Positions 12,834-20,665 of a stretch of 23,883 bases of DNA are shown piece by piece. Position 1 is the first letter of the stretch. Every line of letters starts with the position of its first letter. The notes under the pieces were generated by a model. It ran no database searches. It saw only the letters and a program-made list of their open reading frames with translations, and had not been told where the DNA came from. A program made the position numbers and the translations under genes. Source of the DNA: an uncultured Anaerolineaceae bacterium (lineage in GTDB: Bacteria > Chloroflexota > Anaerolineae > Anaerolineales > Anaerolineaceae); contig CALCNO010000002.1 of the NCBI GenBank assembly GCA_937897615.1, positions 1 through 23,883 of the forward strand, read 5' to 3'.

Positions 12834-14288
12834 TTATGGCGTTGGCGCATCAAAGGTGATTTGCCAGGGGCCCGGGGATTGAACTATTCCGGATCCATTT
12901 ATATTTACCGTGATAAGCCCAGTCGGGAAATCATCACGATAGCCGAGGAATCTCGTAAAGTTGCCCATTGCGTCAGGGCCACTCCCGCCACCACCCATTG
13001 CCATGTGCCCTGGGATTGCCAGAGAAAAATCAACCGAAGGGTCATACGCAAATGTGAACTCATAGCCCAAAGAACCAAAACCCTTTTCCACGCGCGCAAC
13101 CGAAACAACGTGAATGGTTTTTGGGCCAAAAGGAACGTCCAAATTCAGTGCCAGCGGCTCGTTCAAAGGAAGTTCAGAGCCGGCGTCAAATTGAAACTGT
13201 GCTTGAGGGTACGGAGCGGTTTGGGCCGTAAGAGAGTTCACGGTCATTTGAATGGGCCAGGCAATCTCTTTGCCTGTGATCTTCGCAGTCCAGCCGATCA
13301 CACCTTCCTCGGGTGAAATCAGTTCCTCGGGTATAAAATCATCCGGAGCAGGACCGTAGAGAACATTGCCCCCCTGTGCGTCGGTAATGGTCGTGTCTTC
13401 TAGAAATCTGTCCGTTTCATCAAATGTGAGTCCATCTGGTGATTCCGTCTTAATTACGCCAGCCAGCAGGTAACCGTCATCCACCGGAACGATCATTGTT
13501 ATTTCCAAACCGGGCAAGTAAACAATCGGCGCTGTAGTTTCCTGTGAAGGCTCCTGGGTGTTCTGCACAATCACAGCTGTCACGACAGGCTCAATTGTTA
13601 CTTGTTCATCCGCATCCACAAAGCGAAGAGGAATTTCCCAATTCTGGGGGATTGCTGATACCTCGGTCAGCGAAAAACAAGGAATCATCAGGGATGCTTC
13701 ACTCACACCTGCAGGCAGTGCTGCAAAACCCACGTTCGTGCGATATATCAAAGGATCATTGATATCGCTTGCCTGGCCCATGAATTCAAGTTCTTTGCCG
13801 TCCGGCAGGCGCAGGATGGGGGACGCCTGCTCTCCCGAACAAGTGCCCGGCACCTGGATCATCTCGCCCGACAGCCCCGTCAGGGTATAGTCAATGGTCG
13901 TTTTCTCACTGCTGAGAACCGCTTTGGACACAGTTAGCGTAAACCCATCTTGTGTCACACTGACTGGCTGCGACAAAACGCGAACTGGTTGAGCCTGATC
14001 AACCAGGCCAAATCCGGGGATGTACCCAAGCGCTTTTCCGGCTGCGTAAACGGCACCGCAAACCACAAGAACCAGCACCAGAGAAAGCACAAAAGCATAT
14101 ACCGGGTGACTTTGAAAAAACATCCGCGCCGATTGGCGTTTTGCCGGGTGTGACTGCGGTTGCCGCACAAGCACACCCTGCGCAACGAACTGTTCACGGA
14201 GTGTGTTTTTAAAAGCCTCTGTGGGGTTCGGAGTTTTATTTGCCTGTTCCATCATTTTCTCGAGATGCAGATTAAGTTCATTAGTCAT
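12834..14288 (-). CDS. Membrane protein, probable anti-sigma factor partner of the ECF sigma
   Basis: A 484-residue single-pass protein: about 60 cytoplasmic residues, one transmembrane helix at about 63-84 (YAFVLSLVLVLVVCGAVYAA), and a 400-residue extracellular part of beta-rich sequence in about three repeats of a strand pattern. The N-terminal part has no zinc-binding His-x3-Cys-x2-Cys motif, so it is not a classical zinc anti-sigma protein. The role is inferred from its place directly after the ECF sigma gene, with an eight-base overlap, and from its topology. The large outer part may sense an envelope signal. The region resembles DUF4179-type proteins that follow sigma genes in Firmicutes, but I cannot confirm this. 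Confidence 0.72.
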   Translation of the reverse strand: MTNELNLHLEKMMEQANKTPNPTEAFKNTLREQFVAQGVLVRQPQSHPAKRQSARMFFQSHPVYAFVLSLVLVLVVCGAVYAAGKALGYIPGFGLVDQAQPVRVLSQPVSVTQDGFTLTVSKAVLSSEKTTIDYTLTGLSGEMIQVPGTCSGEQASPILRLPDGKELEFMGQASDINDPLIYRTNVGFAALPAGVSEASLMIPCFSLTEVSAIPQNWEIPLRFVDADEQVTIEPVVTAVIVQNTQEPSQETTAPIVYLPGLEITMIVPVDDGYLLAGVIKTESPDGLTFDETDRFLEDTTITDAQGGNVLYGPAPDDFIPEELISPEEGVIGWTAKITGKEIAWPIQMTVNSLTAQTAPYPQAQFQFDAGSELPLNEPLALNLDVPFGPKTIHVVSVARVEKGFGSLGYEFTFAYDPSVDFSLAIPGHMAMGGGGSGPDAMGNFTRFLGYRDDFPTGLITVNINGSGIVQSPGPWQITFDAPTP

Positions 14289-14850
14289 TTTCCACCTCCA
14301 TCTGTTTTGCCAATTTACCCAGCAAACGCGTTAACGCCTTGCGCACAGCATCCGCGCTGCGATTCATCACTGCGCCGATCTCCACCAGGGGCAACTGGGC
14401 TACGTAACGCATTTGAAGCAATTCGCGTTCTTCTGTGTTCAATGATTTGATCAAAACAGCCAGTTTTTCGTAAGATTCCTTTGTGGCAATCTGTTCAGAC
14501 ACATTGATAGGGCTGGGAAAGTCAATGGGGAGTTCCACAGAGGTTATCTTTTGTTTGCGGAAATGGTCATTGACTTTGTTTTTGGCAATTTGAAAAACCC
14601 ATGCTGAGAACTTTCCAACGTTTCGGTAGGCTGGAAGTGACTCGGCAATTGACATGAACGTTTGTGTGGTGATGTCTTCGGCATCGGCGCGGTTTCCCAC
14701 CCGGCTGAAAATGTAGCGGTAAACATCGGCCAGGTAAACATCGTATATTTCTGCCAATGCCTCCTTCGCTCCGTTCCTGGCTTGCAGGATGATGACCTCA
14801 TCCACTTTTGAGGCTTGCTGCTTGAAAGATATTGGTTGTGTATTTTCCAT
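14281..14850 (-). CDS. ECF-type RNA polymerase sigma factor
   Basis: A 189-residue group 4 sigma factor with only regions 2 and 4. Region 2 runs from about ALAEIYDVYLADVYRYIF through GNRADAEDITTQTFMSI (the core-binding D-A-E-D-x-T-Q-x-F motif) to FSAWVFQIAKNKVNDHFRK. Region 4 spans about LNTEERELLQMRYV through LVEIGAVMNRSADAVRKALT, a helix-turn-helix. ATG 14850 has AGGAGG four bases upstream. A longer frame from GTG 14961 also has a GGAGG before it, but its 37 extra residues do not fit ECF proteins. It probably directs its own operon together with the overlapping membrane partner. Target promoters are unknown. Confidence 0.9.
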   Translation of the reverse strand: MENTQPISFKQQASKVDEVIILQARNGAKEALAEIYDVYLADVYRYIFSRVGNRADAEDITTQTFMSIAESLPAYRNVGKFSAWVFQIAKNKVNDHFRKQKITSVELPIDFPSPINVSEQIATKESYEKLAVLIKSLNTEERELLQMRYVAQLPLVEIGAVMNRSADAVRKALTRLLGKLAKQMEVEND

Positions 14851-14980
14851 GTTGCCTCCTCTGTTAATAATATCGTTCAAAAAACAGAAACCGGACATAG
14901 GAACACGTCTATTTGCACCACGATAATTCACTTTTCTGCTACTCAGCAAGCCGTTATGCACATTTCCTCCAAAGCAAGAA

Positions 14981-14989
14981 TGGTATACT
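14981..14989 (+). promoter_or_regulatory. Extended -10 promoter TGGTATACT for the isomerase-dehydrogenase pair
   Basis: TGGTATACT has a TGn element plus a five-of-six -10 hexamer, 29 bases upstream of the isomerase ATG. The -35 side is poor. It lies in the 167-base divergent gap between the sigma operon and the carbohydrate locus; I see no other clear element there, and no copy of the LacI site GTAAT-N2-ATTAC. Confidence 0.5.
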
Positions 14990-15017
14990 GACAGAAACTC
15001 AATCTGCGAGGTCGCCC

Positions 15018-15830
15018 ATGAAAAGAATCATTGCCGTCAATTCCAACTGCTATCACGGCTATTCACTCGAAGACGCAATTGATGGCATTAAGGCTGCGGG
15101 ATTTCATTACATCGAACTGACCGCCACCAAAGGCTGGACCGAGCACGTCTTTCCCACACAAAGCTTTGCCTACCTGTGCAGTATCAAAGACCGCCTGAAA
15201 AACGCGGGCATCACACCCTTTGCCATGAGCGGGCATACCAACCTGATGGATAAAGAACGCATCGGTGATTTTGTGACCAATATGAAGTTGGCCGCCTTCT
15301 TCGGCTGCGATTACATCGTTTCCTCCGTCGGCGAGGCGCACCTCAAGGACAAAGCCTTTGCCTCCAATGAAGAAGTTGCCGCGCAAATCCGCGCCCTGGT
15401 GCCATACCTGCAAGAGTACAACCTTACTCTGGTGCTGGAAAATCACGGCGACCATGCCACCGGCCAGATCGTCAAGGGTATCGTCGAGTTGGTCAATTCT
15501 CCGCGGGTGCTGGTGAACTACGACACTGCCAATGTGATCTACTTTGCCGGCATTGACCCGGTGAATGACCTGCCCGCCTGTGTGGATAAAGTGGGCTTCC
15601 TTCACATCAAGGACAAGATTGGAGGCATGAAGGAATGGAACTTCCCTGCCCTGGGCAAGGGAAGCGTGGATTTTCCTCACCTGCTGCGCATCCTGGAAAA
15701 GGCCGGCAATGACAGCCCGCTGAGCATTGAGATCGAGTTCACCTCTACGGGTTCCAAAAACCTGGCAGAAGTTAACCGGGCCGTAAAAGATTCCTATGAC
15801 TACCTCAAGAGCCTGGGGCTGGAGATCTAA
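15018..15830 (+). CDS. Sugar phosphate isomerase/epimerase-like TIM-barrel protein (first copy)
   Basis: A 270-residue protein of the xylose isomerase-like/AP endonuclease 2 superfamily, which act as metal-dependent isomerases, epimerases, dehydratases or lyases on sugars and cyclitols. The metal-binding pattern is complete: Glu141 in LVLENHGDH, Asp169 in VNYDTAN, His196 in FLHIKDK and Glu238 in LSIEIEF. The N terminus, NSNCYHGYSLEDAIDGIKAAGF, matches the first barrel strand and helix. ATG 15018 is preceded by GAGG; the longer open frame crosses the promoter. The neighbouring dehydrogenase (28 bases downstream) suggests that it acts on a keto-sugar made by that enzyme. Confidence 0.85.
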   Translation: MKRIIAVNSNCYHGYSLEDAIDGIKAAGFHYIELTATKGWTEHVFPTQSFAYLCSIKDRLKNAGITPFAMSGHTNLMDKERIGDFVTNMKLAAFFGCDYIVSSVGEAHLKDKAFASNEEVAAQIRALVPYLQEYNLTLVLENHGDHATGQIVKGIVELVNSPRVLVNYDTANVIYFAGIDPVNDLPACVDKVGFLHIKDKIGGMKEWNFPALGKGSVDFPHLLRILEKAGNDSPLSIEIEFTSTGSKNLAEVNRAVKDSYDYLKSLGLEI

Positions 15831-15857
15831 CCTTCACTGCTGAGCGGAGAAAACACT

Positions 15858-16829
15858 ATGGTCAATATTGCGCTTGTTGGTACCGGGGGAATGGGCACGG
15901 TGCATTACAACAATTATGCGCACATCGATGGCTGCAAAGTAGTTGCCTTGGTAGGCATTACCGAGCAGAGCCTAGAGTGCTCCAATAAGTGGGGGGTTCC
16001 TCTGTATGACGATATTCAAACGATGGCACAAGCCGAACAGGTGGACGTGGTGGACATCTGCTCACCCACCTACCTGCACAAGCAGCACGTGCTGGAAAGC
16101 CTGGAACTGGGCAAGCACGCCATCACCGAAAAACCCGTAGCGCTGAACAAAAAGGATGCACAGGAAATGTACGCCCTGGCAGAACGGCAGGGCAAGTTCC
16201 TCTTTGTAGCCCAGGTGCTGCAATTTACCAAAGAAGTTGAGGTGCTGCACAACCTCGTTGAAAGCGGCGAATACGGCAAACCTCTGGACGCATTCTTTGA
16301 GCGCCTTTCGGCCTGCCCGCGCTGGATACAAAACGGCTGGCTTTTTGACAGGCAAAAAAGCGGCCTGCTGCCCTTTGATCTGCACATTCATGATCTGGAT
16401 GTGATCGTTAGCCTGTTTGGCAAACCGGAAAGCTTCAGCTACACCAGTTGCGGTAACGACAGCAAGCCGTATAAGGAGCATTACCGTTTTCTATATCGCT
16501 ACAAGGGAATGAACGCCGCGGCAGAAGCCGCCTGGTTTAATGCCGACATTCCCTTCACAGCAAGATGGCGCGTATATTTTGAGAATGCGGTGGTGATCAA
16601 CGATAGTTTCAGTGTTACTGCTTACCAGTTTGATAAACCGCCGCGCGTTTTTGATACCACAGACGAACTCAAAATCCCCACTGGCATTAACCTACCGCCC
16701 ACAGGAATGTTTTACAGGGAATTATCCCATTTTATGGAATGCATCCGCACCGGGGTGGCCTCCAGGCGCGTCAGCCGCGAGCAGGTGCTCACCGTCATCG
16801 AACTCCTGGAACAAATGACAAGCAAATAG
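15858..16829 (+). CDS. Gfo/Idh/MocA-family NAD(P)-dependent oxidoreductase (first copy)
   Basis: A 323-residue two-domain dehydrogenase that oxidises a sugar or cyclitol hydroxyl. The Rossmann fold motif is ALVGTGGMGTVHYNNY (G8-x-G10-x-x-G13), DVVDICSPTYLH lines the cofactor, and ITEKPVAL carries the conserved EKP (91-93). The substrate domain has DLHIHDLDVI with His178 and Asp179, the usual catalytic His pair region. It ends with RTGVASRRVSREQVLTVIEL, normal for the family. Together with the upstream isomerase it forms a two-gene unit that is repeated, in reverse order, at the end of the next operon. The substrate is not evident. Confidence 0.87.
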   Translation: MVNIALVGTGGMGTVHYNNYAHIDGCKVVALVGITEQSLECSNKWGVPLYDDIQTMAQAEQVDVVDICSPTYLHKQHVLESLELGKHAITEKPVALNKKDAQEMYALAERQGKFLFVAQVLQFTKEVEVLHNLVESGEYGKPLDAFFERLSACPRWIQNGWLFDRQKSGLLPFDLHIHDLDVIVSLFGKPESFSYTSCGNDSKPYKEHYRFLYRYKGMNAAAEAAWFNADIPFTARWRVYFENAVVINDSFSVTAYQFDKPPRVFDTTDELKIPTGINLPPTGMFYRELSHFMECIRTGVASRRVSREQVLTVIELLEQMTSK

Positions 16830-16882
16830 CAGGAAAAAAGTCACATTAAAGGCAACAATTCAGCCGGGCTTGCAAGAGCTTA

Positions 16883-16911
16883 TTGACATTGACAATTCTG
16901 TGTGCTAGAAT
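16883..16911 (+). promoter_or_regulatory. Strong promoter TTGACA-N17-TGCTAGAAT upstream of the LacI regulator
   Basis: TTGACA at 16883-16888 is immediately repeated at 16889-16894; the first copy is exactly 17 bases from TAGAAT (16906-16911), which also has an extended TGn element. Transcription would start near 16918, inside the tandem operator. Confidence 0.8.
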
Positions 16912-16914
16912 GAA

Positions 16915-16941
16915 TGTAATTGATTACAGTAATCCATTACA
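16915..16941 (+). promoter_or_regulatory. Tandem operator, two GTAAT-N2-ATTAC sites
   Basis: Two palindromes, GTAATTGATTAC (16916-16927) and GTAATCCATTAC (16929-16940), lie one base apart in the same phase (13-base period). They also create an overlapping third palindrome, GATTACAGTAATC (16922-16934). The block covers the expected transcription start of the LacI-family gene, so repressor binding would block the promoter. I infer autoregulation by the encoded regulator. Confidence 0.7.
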
Positions 16942-16994
16942 TTGTCATAGTTGCACCTCTTTTCACTCAACTACGATGGTTTTCGGAGCAGTAG

Positions 16995-18011
16995 ATGGCC
17001 ACAATGGCTGATGTTGCACGCGAAGCGGGGGTTTCAGTCGCTACAGTCTCGCGCTTACTGAATAATCAGGAGATCGTCAGCCCTGATACGGCCACCCGTG
17101 TTTACGCCGCGATCGAAAAACTTTCCTACGAGCCAAACCTCCTTGCGCGCAACCTGCGCCGCAATGAGAGCCGCGTCATCCTCATCCTGGCGCCCAACGT
17201 AACCAACCCATACTATTCTCACATCCTTTCCGGCATTGGCGATGTTTCCACCCAGATCGGCTACAGCGCACTGATCTTTACCACCGGGGATGACCAGGCG
17301 CGAGTGCGCGAAGCGTTGGATTTCTTAAAAAAACATCGCGCTGATGGCGCCATCTTGATGGCCAGCAACGTGGGATGCGACTGGCTGCTGGGATACAGCA
17401 CCCAGTTCCCCATCGTGCAGTGCTCAGAATACGACCCCGAAGTTGAAATCTCGCATATCTCCATTGACAATTACCAGGCCGCCGTGGATGTTATGGAGTA
17501 TTTGCATGGCCTAGGCCACGAGCGCATCGCCATCATCAGCAGCGAGAACGAGTACATCTCCACCCGCCTACGCCTGAAAGGCTACAAGGACTCGCTTCTA
17601 AAGCATGGCGTTCCAATGCGGGATGAATACGTTATTTACGCATCACGCGATTATTCGTTTGCCAGCGGTAAAGCAAAAGCCAAAGAATTGCTTAGCGTCA
17701 ACCCAAGACCTACAGCAATTTTTTGTATCTCAGATACGCTTGCGCTTGGCGCCATCACCGCTGCCAAAGAAATGGGGCTTTCCGTCCCCGGGGACCTCAC
17801 CGTGATCGGTTTCGATGATGTGGTTGAATTCACCACCATGTTTCATCCATACATCACAACTGTTTCGCAACCTTGCTATGAGCTCGGCAAGCAGGCAGCC
17901 AGGCTACTTTACGCAAAAATGAGCCGCAACATAGAGGCCCCTTTGCAGACGATCCTTGAGCACAAAATGGTCATCCGGGAATCTTCTGCGGGGGTAAAAA
18001 CATCGGGTTAA
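16995..18011 (+). CDS. LacI-family transcriptional regulator
   Basis: A 338-residue repressor. Residues 3-24 are the LacI helix-turn-helix (MADVAREAGVSVATVSRLLN), and the hinge helix is EPNLLARNLR at 46-55. The rest is a periplasmic-binding-like effector domain (VILILAPNVTNPYYSHILSG, then DGAILMAS, HISIDNYQAA, AIFCISDTLALGA, VIGFDDV) that would bind a sugar. GGAG lies six bases before the ATG. It heads the operon of binding protein, ATPase, permease, dehydrogenase and isomerase, so it most likely represses them and is relieved by the transported sugar or a product. A tandem palindrome sits over its promoter. Confidence 0.92.
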   Translation: MATMADVAREAGVSVATVSRLLNNQEIVSPDTATRVYAAIEKLSYEPNLLARNLRRNESRVILILAPNVTNPYYSHILSGIGDVSTQIGYSALIFTTGDDQARVREALDFLKKHRADGAILMASNVGCDWLLGYSTQFPIVQCSEYDPEVEISHISIDNYQAAVDVMEYLHGLGHERIAIISSENEYISTRLRLKGYKDSLLKHGVPMRDEYVIYASRDYSFASGKAKAKELLSVNPRPTAIFCISDTLALGAITAAKEMGLSVPGDLTVIGFDDVVEFTTMFHPYITTVSQPCYELGKQAARLLYAKMSRNIEAPLQTILEHKMVIRESSAGVKTSG

Positions 18012-18063
18012 ACACCAGGCGCATTGCCGGTGATTGATCAAAAATCTAAAAGGAGAGTGAAGT

Positions 18064-19071
18064 ATGAAAAAAGCGTTAGTTGTCGTTCTGGCCATGGTCT
18101 TCCTGGCCACCGCCCTGGTCGGCTGCGCAAAGCCCACTGCTGCGCCCACTACTGCTGCCGAAACTGTGGCCCCCGCCACCGAAGCTGCAGCTACTGAAGC
18201 CCCCGCCGCCGCCAAGTTTAAGATCGGTATTCTTGCTCCCGCCGTGACCCATGGATGGGTTGCCGCCGTTGCATACAATGCCGAGCAGCGCTGCAAAGAG
18301 TTATCCGACACCGTTGAATACAAACTCTACACCAGCAGCAACGCCGAAGAAATGACCACCCAGCTTGATGACCTCGAAACCTGGGGTGCACAGGCTATCG
18401 TGGCGTTCCCCCAGTGGGAAGGCATGGAAGTTCCCATTCAGGCAGCCATCGAAAAGGGTATCGTTGTTGTCAACTTCGACATCGAGATCAATGCCACTGG
18501 TGTGTACCGCGTCGCCGGTGACAATGAGGGCATGGGCGTTGAAGGCGCCAAGTACATCGTAGACAAGATCGGCACCGAAGGTACCGTGGTAATGCTCACC
18601 GTCCCCACCTCTGGTTCCGTCTCTGAACTGCGCAAGAAGGGCTTCATGGACACCATTGCCCAGATCGCCCCGAACATGAAGATCCTTGAGTACGCCACCA
18701 AGTTCACCCGCGAAGACGGTCTGAAAGACATGGCTGACATCCTCACTGCCAATCCCCAGATCGATGCTGTTTACTCCATGGATGATGAGACCACAATCGG
18801 CGCTCTGCAGGCCATCCGCGAAGCCAACCGCACCGACATCAAAGTCATCACCGGTGGTGGTGGTATGCAGGAATACTTCAAGATGATGCCCGAGAACACC
18901 GACATCTGGCTGGAATCCGCTACCTACAGCCCCGCGATGGTCAAGAACGCTGTTGACGAAGCTGTTGCCATCCTCAGCGGCCAGACCGTGGAACCCGTGG
19001 TGGTCATCCCCACGACCATTGTCGATCGCGCCAACTACGAGCAGTTCCTGGATGCGAATTCACCTTACTAA
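18064..19071 (+). CDS. Sugar ABC transporter substrate-binding lipoprotein (RbsB-like)
   Basis: The extracellular sugar receptor of the transporter. A signal peptide leads to the lipobox LVGC (Cys21), and an Ala/Thr/Pro linker follows to about residue 50. The mature part is a type I periplasmic-binding fold: FKIGILAPAVTHGWVAAVAY, DDLETWGAQAIVAFPQW, GIVVVNFDIE, VMLTVPTSGSVSELRKKGF, YSMDDETTIGALQAI and VITGGGG, as in ribose/galactose-type receptors. AAGGAG lies about eight bases before the ATG. A strong hairpin follows the gene, which would let this subunit be made in excess over the membrane components. The ligand is unknown. Confidence 0.9.
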   Translation: MKKALVVVLAMVFLATALVGCAKPTAAPTTAAETVAPATEAAATEAPAAAKFKIGILAPAVTHGWVAAVAYNAEQRCKELSDTVEYKLYTSSNAEEMTTQLDDLETWGAQAIVAFPQWEGMEVPIQAAIEKGIVVVNFDIEINATGVYRVAGDNEGMGVEGAKYIVDKIGTEGTVVMLTVPTSGSVSELRKKGFMDTIAQIAPNMKILEYATKFTREDGLKDMADILTANPQIDAVYSMDDETTIGALQAIREANRTDIKVITGGGGMQEYFKMMPENTDIWLESATYSPAMVKNAVDEAVAILSGQTVEPVVVIPTTIVDRANYEQFLDANSPY

Positions 19072-19109
19072 AATATACGCGAATAACGTATAGTTAATGT
19101 GAGGCAAGC

Positions 19110-19143
19110 AAAGAGGCTATGGCGAAGCCATAGCCTCTTTTTA
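19110..19143 (+). terminator. Intercistronic hairpin/terminator after the binding protein
   Basis: AAAGAGGCTATGGC and its exact complement form a 14-pair stem with a GAA loop, followed by TTTTT overlapping the stem end. It looks like a full intrinsic terminator, yet the rest of the same operon follows 20 bases later. Partial read-through or mRNA-end protection would give more binding protein than ATPase and permease. The short inverted repeat ATACG / CGTAT (19074-19091) lies just before. Confidence 0.8.
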
Positions 19144-19163
19144 AAAAGAACGGGAACCAATCT

Positions 19164-20651
19164 ATGAACATTGAGATGCATGGAATTTTTAAGGCCTTTG
19201 CCGCCAACGTAGTGCTGCGAGACGTTAATTTCAACATCAAAGGCGGAGAGATCTGTGCCCTGCTTGGCGAAAATGGTGCCGGTAAATCAACCCTGATGAA
19301 CATCCTCGGCGGCATTCTGCCGGCCGACAGGGGCACAACCCTGATCGACGGGGCCTCGATTGTCTTTCACTCCCCTGCCGAGTCTCTCGGCGCAGGGATC
19401 GCTTTCATTCATCAAGAGCTTAACCTCATTAACGATCTTGCAATTTACGAAAACATGTTCATCGGTCGTGAGATCAAAAAGAAAAACGGTCTCCTCGATG
19501 CCGAACGAATGTGCCGTGAAACCCAGGCTGTATTTGACCGTATGGGTCTGGAGATGGATCCAAAGACAATAGTGCGCGATTTGGATGCATCTTATAAACA
19601 GATCGTAGAGATTTGCCGCGCACTGATGATGAACGCTTCCATCATTATCATGGATGAGCCAACCACCTCGCTGACCGACCCTGAAATCAACCGTGTTTTT
19701 GATATGATGCGCGCGCTCAAGCAGCAGGATGTTGGCATTGTCTTCATTTCCCACAAGCTAAAAGAAGTCAAGCAAATCTGCTCGCGGTACAGCATCCTGC
19801 GCGACGGGGCGATGGTTGCAGAAGGCCAGATAAAGGATGTCACCACCGAAGACCTGGCACGTTTCATGGTTGGCCACGAAATCCGCACCGCTTCGTTACA
19901 GCGCGAGCGCAAAACGCCGCACGAAGTGTTAAAGGTGGATAATCTTTCAGATGGGGTTAATTTCAGAAACGTCTCTTTCGCCGTGCGCGCTGGCGAAGTG
20001 CTGGGGATCACCGGCCTGCTGGGTGATGGACGCAGCGAGTTATTTCTATCCATCATCGGTGCCGGCACAAACTACACCGGCAAAGTGCTTTTTGAAGACA
20101 GGCCGGTGACGATCCACAGCGTGACCCAGGCCGTCAAATCCGCCATTGGGTATCTGCCGCGCAACAGAAAAGAAAACGGCATCATCAAGGATTTAAATAT
20201 CCTCGAAAACGGTTCCGTGGTTACCTGGCCCAGCAACACCCGCTTTGGCTTTATCAACCGGCAAAGGCAGAACAACGCTTTTGAAGCACAGGTCAAAAGC
20301 CTGCATATCAAGCTGGAAAAGAAAACGGACCCCATCAGCAGTCTTTCCGGCGGAAACCAACAAAAGGTGGTGCTTGCCAAGTGGTTAAGCACCCAGCCGC
20401 ACCTGCTGATATTGGATAACCCCACCCAGGGCGTAGATGTGGGCGCCAAAGAGGAGATTTACGACATCATTCTGGATCTTGCCGACCGCGGAGTGGCTGT
20501 GATCGTGCTTTCCAGCGAGGCACAGGAGATCATCCGGGTTTGTGACCGCGCCCTGGTGATGTATCACGGAAATATTCAGGGTGAAGTAAAAGGCGCATCT
20601 ATGAATGAACATGCGATCATGCGGTTGGCAACCGGAGCCACACTAAATTAA
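19164..20651 (+). CDS. Sugar ABC transporter ATP-binding protein, double NBD (RbsA/MglA-like)
   Basis: A cytoplasmic ATPase of 495 residues with two fused nucleotide-binding domains. Domain 1: Walker A GENGAGKST (35-43), Walker B IIMDEPTTS with Asp164-Glu165, and a weak signature LDASYKQ (140-146). Domain 2: degenerate Walker A GLLGDGRSE (284-292), canonical signature LSGGNQQ (394-400), and Walker B LILDNPTQG in which Asn419 replaces the catalytic Glu. So one composite site (domain 1 Walker motifs with domain 2 signature) should hydrolyse ATP, and the other looks dead. The degenerate second Walker A is normal for the family; the Asn and weak first signature are less so. The Shine-Dalgarno is weak. 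Confidence 0.92.
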   Translation: MNIEMHGIFKAFAANVVLRDVNFNIKGGEICALLGENGAGKSTLMNILGGILPADRGTTLIDGASIVFHSPAESLGAGIAFIHQELNLINDLAIYENMFIGREIKKKNGLLDAERMCRETQAVFDRMGLEMDPKTIVRDLDASYKQIVEICRALMMNASIIIMDEPTTSLTDPEINRVFDMMRALKQQDVGIVFISHKLKEVKQICSRYSILRDGAMVAEGQIKDVTTEDLARFMVGHEIRTASLQRERKTPHEVLKVDNLSDGVNFRNVSFAVRAGEVLGITGLLGDGRSELFLSIIGAGTNYTGKVLFEDRPVTIHSVTQAVKSAIGYLPRNRKENGIIKDLNILENGSVVTWPSNTRFGFINRQRQNNAFEAQVKSLHIKLEKKTDPISSLSGGNQQKVVLAKWLSTQPHLLILDNPTQGVDVGAKEEIYDIILDLADRGVAVIVLSSEAQEIIRVCDRALVMYHGNIQGEVKGASMNEHAIMRLATGATLN

Positions 20652-20665
20652 CCAAGGGAAAACTC

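Noticed and set aside
14851..14961. N-terminal extension of the ECF sigma from GTG 14961, with GGAGG four bases upstream
   Set aside because: The 37 extra residues do not resemble sigma sequence, the internal ATG 14850 has a better AGGAGG, and the extension would cross the divergent promoter region.
15063..16481. Antisense open frames of 139-205 residues under the first isomerase and dehydrogenase
   Set aside because: They lie opposite well-recognised enzymes with clear motifs and show no family features of their own.
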